Positions 1 through 7,753 of a stretch of 64,000 nucleotides of DNA are shown here, piece after piece. A program made the translations under genes and the position numbers. The notes below the pieces were generated by a model, which saw only the letters and a program-made list of their open reading frames with translations, was not told the origin of the DNA and did not search any database. The stretch is from an uncultured Spartobacteria bacterium (lineage in GTDB: Bacteria > Verrucomicrobiota > Verrucomicrobiia > Chthoniobacterales > Chthoniobacteraceae): assembly GCA_903919125.1 (NCBI GenBank), contig CAIXGS010000027.1:78442-142441 (forward strand). Direction: 5' to 3'. The stretch's first letter is position 1. Every line of letters starts with the position of its first letter.

Positions 1-37
1 AAATTTCGGGCGCTTCGCATAAACGTAAGCTTCGAAG

Positions 38-430
38 ATGTATCTGACGCTTTTGAAATCAAAAATTCACCGCGCCACGGTGACTGGTGCAAGTTTGCAT
101 TACGAGGGCAGCCTCACCATCTCGGCGGATCTTGCCGAGAAAGTCGGGCTGTTGCCGTATGAAAAAATACTCGTCGGTAACATGGCGAATGGGAACAGGT
201 TCGAGACATATGTCATTTATGGAAAAAGCGGGGGAGGCGAGATCCAGCTCAACGGAGCCACTGCGCATCTCGGGGGCGTAGGCGACAGGCTGACCATCAT
301 GAACTTCGCCCAATTCACTCCCCAAGAGGCCGTTGGCCATCGGCCGCGTGTGATTTTACTGAATGAAACCAACGAGGTCGTCCGCACTGAATCCGGCATA
401 CAAGAGTATGCAGATGTCTCTGTAATTTAG
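38..430 (+). CDS. panD: Aspartate 1-decarboxylase precursor
   Basis: Pyruvoyl enzyme converting L-aspartate to beta-alanine for pantothenate and coenzyme A synthesis in the cytoplasm. The 130-residue length is normal. The N-terminus LLKSKIHRATVTGASLHY matches the family closely, the self-cleavage site Gly24-Ser25 is present (HYEGSLTI), and so are Lys9, His11, Arg54, Thr57 and Tyr58, with the NGA motif near residue 72. The family normally processes between Gly24 and Ser25 to give a pyruvoyl group. No other pan gene is nearby, so it looks like a single-gene unit; the region upstream lies outside the window. Identification is very secure. Confidence 0.97.
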   Translation: MYLTLLKSKIHRATVTGASLHYEGSLTISADLAEKVGLLPYEKILVGNMANGNRFETYVIYGKSGGGEIQLNGATAHLGGVGDRLTIMNFAQFTPQEAVGHRPRVILLNETNEVVRTESGIQEYADVSVI

Positions 431-477
431 GCTTTTTGATCCGGAGCTGCCCTTCATAAGACCACAAACTCCACCTC

Positions 478-1557
478 ATGCGCCTAAGCCCTCCTAACCA
501 GGATCAAACCGCAGCAGCGCCTCTGCAGGTTACGCGTTCCCCTCTGGAGCGAATGTGGAGGATTCACGACGAGATCGACTCCGGCTCGTTCCCAAATTGC
601 AGAACGCTGGGTGAAATTTTGGAGGTGAGCGAGAAGACAGTCAGCCGCGACATAGAGTTTATGCGCAGTCGGTTAGATCTGCCGATCTCTTATCACGACC
701 GAAAGTTCGGCTATTATTACACGGAACCCGTACAGACAATGCCGTCCTTAGATGTGAGTGAGGGCGAACTCGTCTCCCTGCTCATTGCCCAAGGCGCCTT
801 ACAACGCTACCGGGGAACTCCTTACGAGGCGTCGCTTCGCTCGGCTTGCGAAAAAATTGCCGGAGCGATGCGCGGGCGCGTTTCAGTCAACATCAGTGAG
901 ATAGCGAGCCGCATTGTCTTTCGTGGGGATAGTGTTTTAGAGGCGCATCCAGAGGTCTTCGAGGGCGTCGCCCTTGCGGTGCGGGAGAGCAAGGTTTTGG
1001 ATTTTGAATACAAAAAACTCGGCTCCGAACACTGGGAGCAACGCGTTTTGAGGCCTTACCACTTGGCGTGCGTGAAGGATATGTGGTACGCGATCGGATT
1101 TGACGAGATGCGCGAAGCCGTTCGCACCTTCGCCCTGCCTCGAATGCGCGCGACGCACTTGCAGGACAAAACATTTGAGCGGCCGCTGGATTTTTCGCTA
1201 AACGATCACCTCGAGCATAGCCTCGGCGTTTTCTCCGTGCAGGACCCTCCGCAGACGGTGCGCATTCGCTTTAGCGGCTGGGCGGCGCAGTTCGTACGCG
1301 AGCGCAAATGGCACAGCAGCCAAAGACTTTACGAGCTGGAGGCTGGCGCTTTGGAATGGGAGGCGAGTCTTTCGAGCACGGTGGAAGTGGAGCGTTGGGT
1401 GATGGGTTTCGGGGCTCTTGCGCGAGTGTTGGCTCCCGCGGTTTTGGTGGAGCGGATCCGTGCGGGCTTGCAAGCAACGCTGGCGGGATATGCGACGGTG
1501 GAGAGCGGCGTGGCGCTTGACTTTAAGGATGCGGGGCCAAATGGTACGCGAACGTAA
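478..1557 (+). CDS. WYL-domain transcriptional regulator
   Basis: A 359-residue cytoplasmic DNA-binding protein of the YafY/WYL type. An N-terminal helix-turn-helix lies at about residues 23-63 (LGEILEVSEKTVSRDIEFM), followed by a linker and a WYL core at about 175-235 that contains RPYHLACVKDMWYAIGFD. WYL domains are thought to sense small ligands or nucleic acid. It lies 47 nt after panD and about 80 nt before a PaaK-like enzyme in the same direction. Its target is unknown; the downstream ligase is the closest candidate. The family assignment is firm, the role is not. Confidence 0.88.
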   Translation: MRLSPPNQDQTAAAPLQVTRSPLERMWRIHDEIDSGSFPNCRTLGEILEVSEKTVSRDIEFMRSRLDLPISYHDRKFGYYYTEPVQTMPSLDVSEGELVSLLIAQGALQRYRGTPYEASLRSACEKIAGAMRGRVSVNISEIASRIVFRGDSVLEAHPEVFEGVALAVRESKVLDFEYKKLGSEHWEQRVLRPYHLACVKDMWYAIGFDEMREAVRTFALPRMRATHLQDKTFERPLDFSLNDHLEHSLGVFSVQDPPQTVRIRFSGWAAQFVRERKWHSSQRLYELEAGALEWEASLSSTVEVERWVMGFGALARVLAPAVLVERIRAGLQATLAGYATVESGVALDFKDAGPNGTRT

Positions 1558-1638
1558 CGTCTGGCCATCTCCTCTCGGTTCCACCTCCCCTCCCCAATTG
1601 TTGTCCAGGACGCACAACCTCAACGGACGCCCAGCGCA

Positions 1639-2871
1639 GTGAGTGATATTTTTATACACCGGCAATGGGCTAATTTGGAGAAACTTCTGCGTCACGCCAT
1701 TGAGCGTAGCCGCTTTCAAAAGAAACGTCTTGAGGCCATCAAACTTCATTCTCTCCAAGACTTTCTAGAAAAGGCTCCCCTCACCAGAAAGGCCGATCTC
1801 GTCGCCGATCAGGCCACTCATGGGCCCTACGGTGAAAACCGAACGGAGCCGGATGAAGGCTACATTCGGTTTTGTCAGACAAGCGGCACCACTGCGCGGC
1901 CGCTTTCCATTTGGGATACGGCACCAGACTGGGAATGGCTCTTGGAGAATTGGGTTGAGGGCTACCGCTTGGCGGGAGTGACGCCGGGGATGGTTGCCTT
2001 TTACGCGTTTTCTTTCGGCCCGTTTCTTGGGTTTTGGACGGCGTTTGAAGCAGGCTTGCGCATGGGCTTACGCTGTATCCCTGGCGGCGGACTCGGAACT
2101 GCGGCGCGCCTTCATGCGGTGCTGGAACACAGAGTCGAGGTGCTGTGTTGCACGCCGACTTATGCGCTGCACTTGGTGGCCTTCGCGCGACGGGAAGGCA
2201 TCGATTTGCAACGCAGCGCGGTGCGAAAAATCCTTGTCGCAGGTGAACCCGGAGGCAGCCTTACTGCCGTGCGCCAGCAACTGGAGGAGGCGTGGAACGG
2301 GGCCGAGGTGCTGGATCACTACGGGATGACCGAGGTGGGGCCAGTAGCGTTTGCGGCGTCGGGCAAGCCCAGTACGCTGCGGGTTTTGGAAGAGCGTTAT
2401 CTTGCTGAGATCATTCATCCTGAATTGGATACACCTGTACAGGAAGGTGAGTCAGGCGAGTTGGTGCTCACCCCGCTCGGGCGCTCGGGCTGGCCGTTGT
2501 TCCGCTATCGAACGGGAGATCTCGTTCTGCCAAAGCGCACTGCGGATGGGTTGCTGCTGGAAGGCGGAATTCTCGCACGCATCGACGATATGGTCATTGT
2601 GCGAGGGGTGAATCTCTATCCCAGTGCGGTGGACGACGTCGTACGCTCAGTGCCCGAAGTGGAAGAGTACCGAGTCAGCTTGTTCACCAAGTCCGGCCTC
2701 GCGGAAGTTTCGCTAGAAGTAGAAAGCGACGGTGCGCTTGGGGTTTCTTCGAAGTTGGAAGCCGCTTTCGAACGAGCGTTCTCACTACGAATTCCCGTGC
2801 GGGAAGTCGCCCTCGGGACGTTGCCCCGCTTTGAGTTAAAGGCAAAGCGCTGGGTGCGTGCGCACGGTTAG
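1639..2871 (+). CDS. PaaK-like phenylacetate-CoA ligase family adenylating enzyme
   Basis: AMP-forming acyl-CoA ligase homologue of 410 residues. The phosphate-binding motif TSGTTARPL is at 81-89, the HYGMTEVGP motif at 228-235, the YRTGDLV hinge motif around 290-296, and a C-terminal PaaK-type lid begins near 315 (VNLYPSAVDDVV). The family activates aryl or acyl acids to acyl-AMP and then CoA thioesters. No phenylacetate pathway genes flank it, so the substrate cannot be named. The start is GTG at 1639, chosen because the N-terminus aligns with the family's usual beginning; there is no clear Shine-Dalgarno site. Its 3' end overlaps the convergent EVE gene by 4 nt. Confidence 0.85.
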   Translation: MSDIFIHRQWANLEKLLRHAIERSRFQKKRLEAIKLHSLQDFLEKAPLTRKADLVADQATHGPYGENRTEPDEGYIRFCQTSGTTARPLSIWDTAPDWEWLLENWVEGYRLAGVTPGMVAFYAFSFGPFLGFWTAFEAGLRMGLRCIPGGGLGTAARLHAVLEHRVEVLCCTPTYALHLVAFARREGIDLQRSAVRKILVAGEPGGSLTAVRQQLEEAWNGAEVLDHYGMTEVGPVAFAASGKPSTLRVLEERYLAEIIHPELDTPVQEGESGELVLTPLGRSGWPLFRYRTGDLVLPKRTADGLLLEGGILARIDDMVIVRGVNLYPSAVDDVVRSVPEVEEYRVSLFTKSGLAEVSLEVESDGALGVSSKLEAAFERAFSLRIPVREVALGTLPRFELKAKRWVRAHG

Positions 2872-3287
2872 CGCACGGAGCCCAAACGGACGATTTCTGC
2901 AAATGCCGTGGCCTCCAAAGGCATCACCGAAAGACGCGATTGGCGGATCAACGCGATCTCTTTCAATGTGGGGTGAACCTTAAGAGTTTCCAAGGTAACA
3001 GGTTTCTCAAAAGATACTTCCGGCTCCAAATCCACACACGACCACTCGCCATCCGTCGCCGTAGGATCTGGATACGCCTCGGTGACTACTCGGGCAATCC
3101 CGACGATTTCCTTCCCCACCACGCTATGGTAAAAAAGCACACGTTCACCCTTGCGCATAGATCGCAAGTTTTTGCGGGCTTGAAAGTTGCGCACTCCCGT
3201 CCATGCCGTGCGTCCGTCCTGAAGGAATTGCTGCCACGAATACGCAGAAGGCTCCTGTTTGACGAGCCAGTGTTGAGGGTGAGTCAT
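2868..3287 (-). CDS. EVE domain-containing protein
   Basis: About 139 residues made almost entirely of one EVE (PUA-like) domain: HWLVKQEPSAYSWQQF at the N-terminus, then TAWTGVRNFQARKNLR and GERVLFYHS. Proteins of this family (thymocyte nuclear protein 1 type) bind modified bases in DNA or RNA. I start at the ATG at 3287, because residues upstream in the open frame do not resemble the family and HWLVK normally sits close to the N-terminus. It converges on and overlaps the PaaK-like gene by 4 nt. No restriction-modification genes lie next to it, so a role in base-modification sensing is not supported by context. Confidence 0.88.
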   Translation of the reverse strand: MTHPQHWLVKQEPSAYSWQQFLQDGRTAWTGVRNFQARKNLRSMRKGERVLFYHSVVGKEIVGIARVVTEAYPDPTATDGEWSCVDLEPEVSFEKPVTLETLKVHPTLKEIALIRQSRLSVMPLEATAFAEIVRLGSVR

Positions 3288-3510
3288 CGGCGCAGGGTGC
3301 CACGGAAGGACGTGCCCCGCCAGCCTGCCCTTTATCGAATAGTCTCCCACGCGGCACCCGCTTCTCCCAAAATCACCGACTTCTTTAGGCTGATCTCTGG
3401 TAAAAGATAACGCTTTCGATATGTTTCGAACGCTTTTTTCGCTCTCTTCACCTTGAGCTTTAAGTTGAGCCTAGCATCTCAATGAGTTCAGGGTTGAAAC
3501 TACAATCCTT

Positions 3511-4230
3511 ATGTTCGCTAAGTCCTCCATCTCTATTTTTCTAACCGCGGTGCTGCTGGGTTTTACTCCACTCGCCAGGGCGCAAGACGCAGATCTCGGC
3601 CCTAAATTGGAAGAAGCCCAGCAAAAGGCGCTCACTGCACTTTCCCAAAGGGGAGTTTTGGTGCAGCCCTTGTCTGCGGGTTCAAACTGGTATTACGTGA
3701 ACTTTCGCGGAGCAGAGCGGCCAGACTCCAGCCTGTTTGCTTTGCTAAAAGGAGTGGCGGGCATTGTGGAATTGGACCTGGCAGGTCAAAAGCTCGCGGA
3801 TGCGGATTTCTCGGTTTTGGCGACCTTGAAGAACCTGCGTAAATTAAGTTTGGCACGTTCCAATGTGCAGGATGCGTCACTGGCGCATTTCAAAGATCTA
3901 CAAAAGCTGGAGTCTCTTAATTTGTTTTCAACAGAAATTACGGACACCGGATTGGAGTCGTTAAAAGTTCTGCGGGGACTCAAGCGGTTGTACGTTTTTC
4001 AAACCAAGACCACGGACGCTGGCGTGGCGAAGTTGAAGGCGGCGTTTGGATTGACGATTGAACAGGGAGCGGTCCTGACAATCCCTCCAGCGCCCGAACC
4101 CAAAAAGGACGAACCCAAAAAGGACGAGCCTAAGAAGGACCAACCCAAGAAGGACGAGCCTAAGAAGGACGAGCCTAAGAAGGACGAGCCTAAGAAGGAC
4201 GAGCCCAAGAAAGACGAACCTAAGAAGTAG
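3511..4230 (+). CDS. Secreted leucine-rich-repeat protein with KKDEP tail
   Basis: A 239-residue protein with a signal peptide (hydrophobic core at 8-20, likely cleavage after ARAQ near 25). Residues about 75-180 form leucine-rich repeats of the type seen in many planctomycete and verrucomicrobial proteins (LDLAGQKLADADFSVLATL, then similar units). From about residue 196 the protein is almost pure EPKKD pentapeptide repeats to the stop. LRR domains bind proteins; the highly charged tail may be a flexible spacer or bind a charged surface. No functional partner is evident. The first ATG fits the signal peptide. Confidence 0.8.
   Translation: MFAKSSISIFLTAVLLGFTPLARAQDADLGPKLEEAQQKALTALSQRGVLVQPLSAGSNWYYVNFRGAERPDSSLFALLKGVAGIVELDLAGQKLADADFSVLATLKNLRKLSLARSNVQDASLAHFKDLQKLESLNLFSTEITDTGLESLKVLRGLKRLYVFQTKTTDAGVAKLKAAFGLTIEQGAVLTIPPAPEPKKDEPKKDEPKKDQPKKDEPKKDEPKKDEPKKDEPKKDEPKK
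4096..4227 (+). repeat. 15-bp coding tandem repeat (EPKKD codons)
   Basis: Eight full copies plus 12 nt of a 15-bp unit (GARCCYAARAARGAC) encode the C-terminal EPKKD tail of the leucine-rich-repeat protein; one copy has Q instead of E. Later copies are nearly identical at the nucleotide level (GAGCCTAAGAAGGAC), suggesting recent expansion. Since the unit is a multiple of three, copy changes would lengthen or shorten the tail without frameshift. Confidence 0.92.
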
Positions 4231-4236
4231 ACGGGG

Positions 4237-4692
4237 CTACATCCGCATCCCAGCGGCGCTTCCCCAACCAACGGCTCCACTGTACACGTGGTCGATTTTC
4301 CACTTCCGGTCCTCGCGGATAAACGTGTACGTCGCCTCAAAAACCTCGCCGCTTTGCAGAAAAAAACGCACAGGCAGTTCCGTCTCGATACCGTTATTTT
4401 CCAAAGCGCCAAACTCCCAGCGGACAGCCAGTCGAACCGCCGGGACGTCCCCGCGCGCGGCTTCAATAAAGCGTTCTAAGTTGTTGCGATCCATGTACCG
4501 GCTGGAGACTTGCAAATAAGCTTCCTGATAACGTTGGGCGCGCAAGGCAAGTACCTGAGTTTGCACAGTGTCGTACAACTCAAAAGGCGAGGGATCCCGC
4601 AATGCCTCGCGCTCAGGCATTTGCAAGTAGGCGGCGAGCGCGCAACTTCCCAGCGTAAAGGCAACGATGCTAACGCGTGTGGTCAGTTTCAT
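4237..4692 (-). CDS. Small secreted or anchored protein, DUF4864-like
   Basis: About 151 residues from the ATG at 4692. An N-terminal hydrophobic stretch (VSIVAFTLGSCALAAYL) looks like a signal peptide or anchor. The rest has the pattern of a small NTF2/DUF4864-like fold: VQTQVLALRAQRYQEAYLQV, then LERFIEAA, ending in an aromatic beta-strand (EDRKWKIDHVY). This assignment is by resemblance only. The start codon overlaps the stop of the upstream DUF971 gene (TAATG), so the two are probably translationally coupled. Alternative: a lineage-specific protein with no known fold. Confidence 0.6.
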   Translation of the reverse strand: MKLTTRVSIVAFTLGSCALAAYLQMPEREALRDPSPFELYDTVQTQVLALRAQRYQEAYLQVSSRYMDRNNLERFIEAARGDVPAVRLAVRWEFGALENNGIETELPVRFFLQSGEVFEATYTFIREDRKWKIDHVYSGAVGWGSAAGMRM

Positions 4693-5015
4693 TAAGCCGC
4701 CGATGGTTTGTGGCTGGAGAGCCCTCGCAAATAAGAAAATGAATAAATACCTGTTGCGTGGCCGTCCGCCCATTGCGGCTGCAACGCATACCCCCCCACG
4801 GTCATTAGTTGCCGCAGATTAAAGCTTTCTGCGCTAAACTGGCGCGTAGGCCTTTCGACTTCCCCCAGTACGTCCGCCTCTCCCTGACACACCGCACACG
4901 GACAGTGGCGGCGCAGTTCTTCGAGCGGAAAAAAACTTTCGGTCCCATCGTTCCATGCCACGGCGAGTTCTTCGCCAATCACAGCAACATGGAGCGGGCT
5001 AAGGCGCGTGTTCAT
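4692..5015 (-). CDS. DUF971 family protein (GBBH-like N-terminal domain)
   Basis: A 107-residue stand-alone DUF971 domain. The hallmark LAVAWNDGTESFFPLEELR is followed by the metal-binding CPCAVCQGE segment around residues 39-47, and by YALQPQWADGHATGIYSF. The same domain forms the N-terminal zinc-binding part of gamma-butyrobetaine hydroxylase and is linked in other bacteria to iron-sulfur assembly proteins; the stand-alone version has no settled role. It sits 28 nt downstream of yggS and overlaps the next gene, so the three look like one operon. Confidence 0.88.
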   Translation of the reverse strand: MNTRLSPLHVAVIGEELAVAWNDGTESFFPLEELRRHCPCAVCQGEADVLGEVERPTRQFSAESFNLRQLMTVGGYALQPQWADGHATGIYSFSYLRGLSSHKPSAA

Positions 5016-5043
5016 TGAAAAGCGAATTTTGTACCCTTTCGGC

Positions 5044-5760
5044 TCATCCGTCCAGCGCTTCGCTCACCTCTGGATGCCCGGTTCTCGCCGTGCGTTCCCC
5101 AAAAAGAGCAGTGCCCACCCGCACCATCGTGGCGCCTTCTTCAATAGCCACTGTAAAATCGTCGCTCATCCCCATGGAGAGCTCGGGCAACCGCACGCCA
5201 AACCTTTCCTGAAGGCGGTCTCGAAGCATTCGCAAACTCGTAAAGTAATGGCGCGCTTGCTCAGGCTCTTGCACAGGTGGAGGAATAGTCATTAGCCCCA
5301 ACACCTGAAGCCTAGTCAGTTGCATGATTTCTTCAAACTGCTCCTCCAACTGCGTGGGAGAGAAGCCAAACTTTGTAGACTCCCCCGCAATGTTCGTCTC
5401 CAAAAGAATACGCGGGAAAAGTCCTAATTCTTGCCCAACACGATCCATGTCCTTGGCAATGGAGAGAGAGTCCACTCCGTGAAACAGATCGAACAACGGC
5501 AACGCTTGACGTATCTTATTGCGCTGCAGGTGCCCCAGGAAATGCCATCGGCAAGTTCCGGGCAGTTCTGGGATTTTAGCCTTTGCCTCTTGCACCTTGT
5601 TCTCCCCAAATACTCTAACCCCAGCAGCGAAAGCTTCTTGCAGAGCCGCTGGCGGATGAGATTTGGAAACTGCAATCAGTTGCACATGCGAAGAGCGTCC
5701 AGCTTTGGAGCAGGCGAGAGCAATTTTGCTTTCAACAGTCTGCAGGCGCTGAGTGAACAT
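5044..5760 (-). CDS. yggS: YggS-family PLP homeostasis protein
   Basis: A 238-residue cytoplasmic PLP-binding TIM-barrel protein of the YggS/PROSC family. The PLP lysine is Lys33 in AVSKSHP; VFGENKVQEA, WHFLGHLQRNK, GLMTIPPP and ELSMGMSDDF motifs follow, with RVGTALFGER near the C-terminus. The family keeps free pyridoxal phosphate levels in balance and has no known catalytic activity. It is the first gene of a three-gene minus-strand unit with the DUF971 protein and a small secreted protein, and diverges from a LysR gene 251 nt away. Identification is secure. Confidence 0.95.
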   Translation of the reverse strand: MFTQRLQTVESKIALACSKAGRSSHVQLIAVSKSHPPAALQEAFAAGVRVFGENKVQEAKAKIPELPGTCRWHFLGHLQRNKIRQALPLFDLFHGVDSLSIAKDMDRVGQELGLFPRILLETNIAGESTKFGFSPTQLEEQFEEIMQLTRLQVLGLMTIPPPVQEPEQARHYFTSLRMLRDRLQERFGVRLPELSMGMSDDFTVAIEEGATMVRVGTALFGERTARTGHPEVSEALDG

Positions 5761-5908
5761 TTTTGGGAGTTGTGCTATAATAATGTTGTGACGAGTAACG
5801 GAATTTTCTGGCGCTTAGCCAAAGCCTCAAACAACATTAAGTGAATTAAGAAATATGGTTAAGCGCCAATTTAATTGCCTGCATGAATTTAGCCAAATGA
5901 AGAAATTA

Positions 5909-5988
5909 GAGCATTAGAGCATTAGAGCATTAGAGCATTAGAGCATTAGAGCATTAGAGCATTAGAGCATTAGAGCATTAGAGCATTA
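5909..5988. repeat. Ten perfect tandem copies of the octamer GAGCATTA
   Basis: Ten uninterrupted copies of GAGCATTA run from 5909 to 5988, preceded by a partial unit (ATTA at 5905-5908). The array ends 23 nt before the ATG of the LysR gene, so it occupies the promoter or 5' leader. Octamer arrays of this length are prone to slipped-strand mispairing; a change of one copy would alter spacing by 8 bp. It does not lie in a coding frame. Confidence 0.97.
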
Positions 5989-6011
5989 GCCCCTCGGAGC
6001 CCCCTCGGATC

Positions 6012-6899
6012 ATGCATATTGAATCGCTCAAAATCTTCGTCGACCTTTCGACATCTTCAAGCTTCTCGCAAGCAGGAAAGGATAATAATATATCCCAAAG
6101 TGCTGTCTCGCAGCAAATCATGTGTTTGGAAAAGAAAATCGGGCGGACGCTCCTCGTGCGGGGCGGACGTTCCGGAGTCGAGTTAACCAGTGAAGGCAAA
6201 ATCTTCCTCGAGGGATGCAAGGCCATTCTGGCGCGTTTCGACCAGACGCTGATAGCCATTCACAACGACCAGGACAACGTCGTTGGAAGCATTAAGTTAG
6301 TCACTGAATCCTCCATCTGTCGGTTTTGGTTGAAAAAGCGGCTGGACCAATTTTTGCAACACTATCCCGAAGCGAAAGTTCACCTTCAACACACTCACAG
6401 AGACGGGGTTTATGCAAGCGTGACGGCGAGGGAGGCCGATTTGGGACTGGTGCCTCGTCCGACACCGCGGCCGAAGTTGCATATTGAGCTTTTGCAGGCT
6501 GAAAATCTGATGTTGCTCGCAAGCGCAAGCGGTCCAAAACAATACCGTGACGAGTATGCGCTAAGCGATTTGGAAGGGGAGCGCTTCGTCGCCTTTGCGT
6601 CTAACGCAGAGATGCGGGACGAGATTCAGCGACAGTTTAGACTACAGGGCGTAGACTTCAAGCCGACTGTAGAGTTTGATCAAATAGATGCTGCTAAGAG
6701 GGCCGTTTTGGAAGGCGGTGGCGTCACCCTCTTGCCGGCAGTGGCGGCGACTGAGGCCTTGAACTCAGGACTTTTCGTCCATATTCCGCTAACCACCCCT
6801 CTCTCACCCTTGTTCCTGGGCGTAGTGAGCCGACGGGGTAGTCAACGCTCCCCGTTATTTCAGGCGCTTGTTGAGGGGCTGCAACAGCCAAAAAACTAA
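6012..6899 (+). CDS. LysR-family transcriptional regulator
   Basis: A 295-residue LysR-type regulator. The winged helix-turn-helix lies at residues 1-60 (FSQAGKDNNISQSAVSQQI), followed by the linker helix and a periplasmic-binding-protein-like effector domain from about 90. Most of the family activates a divergent or downstream gene in response to a small ligand. The neighbours are yggS (divergent) and a small membrane protein 76 nt downstream, so the target is unclear. An octamer tandem array sits directly upstream of its start, making phase-variable expression possible. Confidence 0.92.
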   Translation: MHIESLKIFVDLSTSSSFSQAGKDNNISQSAVSQQIMCLEKKIGRTLLVRGGRSGVELTSEGKIFLEGCKAILARFDQTLIAIHNDQDNVVGSIKLVTESSICRFWLKKRLDQFLQHYPEAKVHLQHTHRDGVYASVTAREADLGLVPRPTPRPKLHIELLQAENLMLLASASGPKQYRDEYALSDLEGERFVAFASNAEMRDEIQRQFRLQGVDFKPTVEFDQIDAAKRAVLEGGGVTLLPAVAATEALNSGLFVHIPLTTPLSPLFLGVVSRRGSQRSPLFQALVEGLQQPKN

Positions 6900-6975
6900 G
6901 TAGCCCTATTTTGCCCGAGACTCACCTTTGAGATTGAGCCTCGGAAGCAGTCAGGCTCTTCTTGCGGCTTAGCGA

Positions 6976-7524
6976 ATGATATACTCCTTCTCCTTAGAGA
7001 CCGCCCTTAGTGTCGTGGGACTGCTTCTGCTGGTTGGCCATCTTGCTGCGCTGTTAAAGACCTCCTTTCTCCAAAACGCGCTTCGGGCCTTTCCCCGCTC
7101 ACCAACGGCTGGGTTTATTTTGTTCGTGGTTGCTGCTGTATGGTTTACCGGATTGGTGGCCTTCACGGACTTGGGAGAGTTTAGCTCCATGCGGCCGAAA
7201 TTCTTGCTCTTCGCGGTGGCGGGAGCCGTTCTCACGCTGCGCTTTGTGCGCGAGTTTCTTGCGGTACGCGCCTTGGGGATGTTGCTGCTTCTTGTGGCCG
7301 AACCGCTCTTGGAAGCGGCTTGGATGCGACCGGAAACCGGTAAATTATGGTTAGTCGGCTTGGTGTACGGCTGGATTATTGCAGGCCTGTTCCTTATCGG
7401 GATGCCGTACCTTTTGCGGGATGCAATCGCTTGGGTGACCGCGGCCCCTATTCGGTGGAAAGCCGCTTCTTTAGCGGGGATGGGCTACGGCGTGCTATTG
7501 CTCGCAGTCCGCGCTTCGTTTTAG
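6976..7524 (+). CDS. Multi-pass membrane protein of unknown function
   Basis: A 182-residue hydrophobic protein with about five to six predicted membrane segments (for example LSVVGLLLLVGHLAAL at 11-26, FILFVVAAVWFTGLVAF near 47-63, LVGLVYGWIIAGLFLI near 127-142). Acidic and basic residues lie only in the loops. I do not recognise the family. It follows the LysR gene by 76 nt in the same direction, so co-transcription is possible. No enzyme motif is visible. Confidence 0.72.
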   Translation: MIYSFSLETALSVVGLLLLVGHLAALLKTSFLQNALRAFPRSPTAGFILFVVAAVWFTGLVAFTDLGEFSSMRPKFLLFAVAGAVLTLRFVREFLAVRALGMLLLLVAEPLLEAAWMRPETGKLWLVGLVYGWIIAGLFLIGMPYLLRDAIAWVTAAPIRWKAASLAGMGYGVLLLAVRASF

Positions 7525-7629
7525 AGCTGCGCCCACGCGCAAGAAACGGGACTGCGAAGCAGGAACGCCGACAGTCTTGGGAACGCGCTCGGCGCAATGT
7601 ACCAACACCATGTGCGTTCCATGATTCAG

Positions 7630-7694
7630 CCCAGGGTTGCGAAGTACGAGCTACCCCGGGTCACGTTCCAGAAAAAATCAACCCTGCAGGGTTG
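7630..7694. repeat. Intergenic palindromic element with two hairpins
   Basis: The 229-nt gap between the membrane protein and the PQQ fusion gene holds two hairpins: CCCAGGGT (7630-7637) against ACCCCGGG (7653-7660, 7 of 8 positions pair), and the perfect 16-bp palindrome CAACCCTGCAGGGTTG (7679-7694). Read on the plus strand, the stretch gives an open frame containing MIQPRVAKYELPRV and STLQG. From memory, similar short spurious products recur in verrucomicrobial annotations because the DNA is a dispersed repeat. That link is recollection, not a search result. Confidence 0.6.
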
Positions 7695-7753
7695 CATCGA
7701 CGCGGGCTTCAGATAAGACGACGCAAAAAGAGGCCGCCATTTACAGAGCGGGT

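Noticed and set aside
1639..2871. PaaK-like gene considered as a true phenylacetate-CoA ligase.
   Set aside because: No paa catabolic genes are nearby, so only the family can be stated.
5909..5988. The octamer array considered as a CRISPR or coding repeat.
   Set aside because: Units are 8 bp with no spacers, and no frame through it belongs to a gene, so it is a simple tandem repeat.
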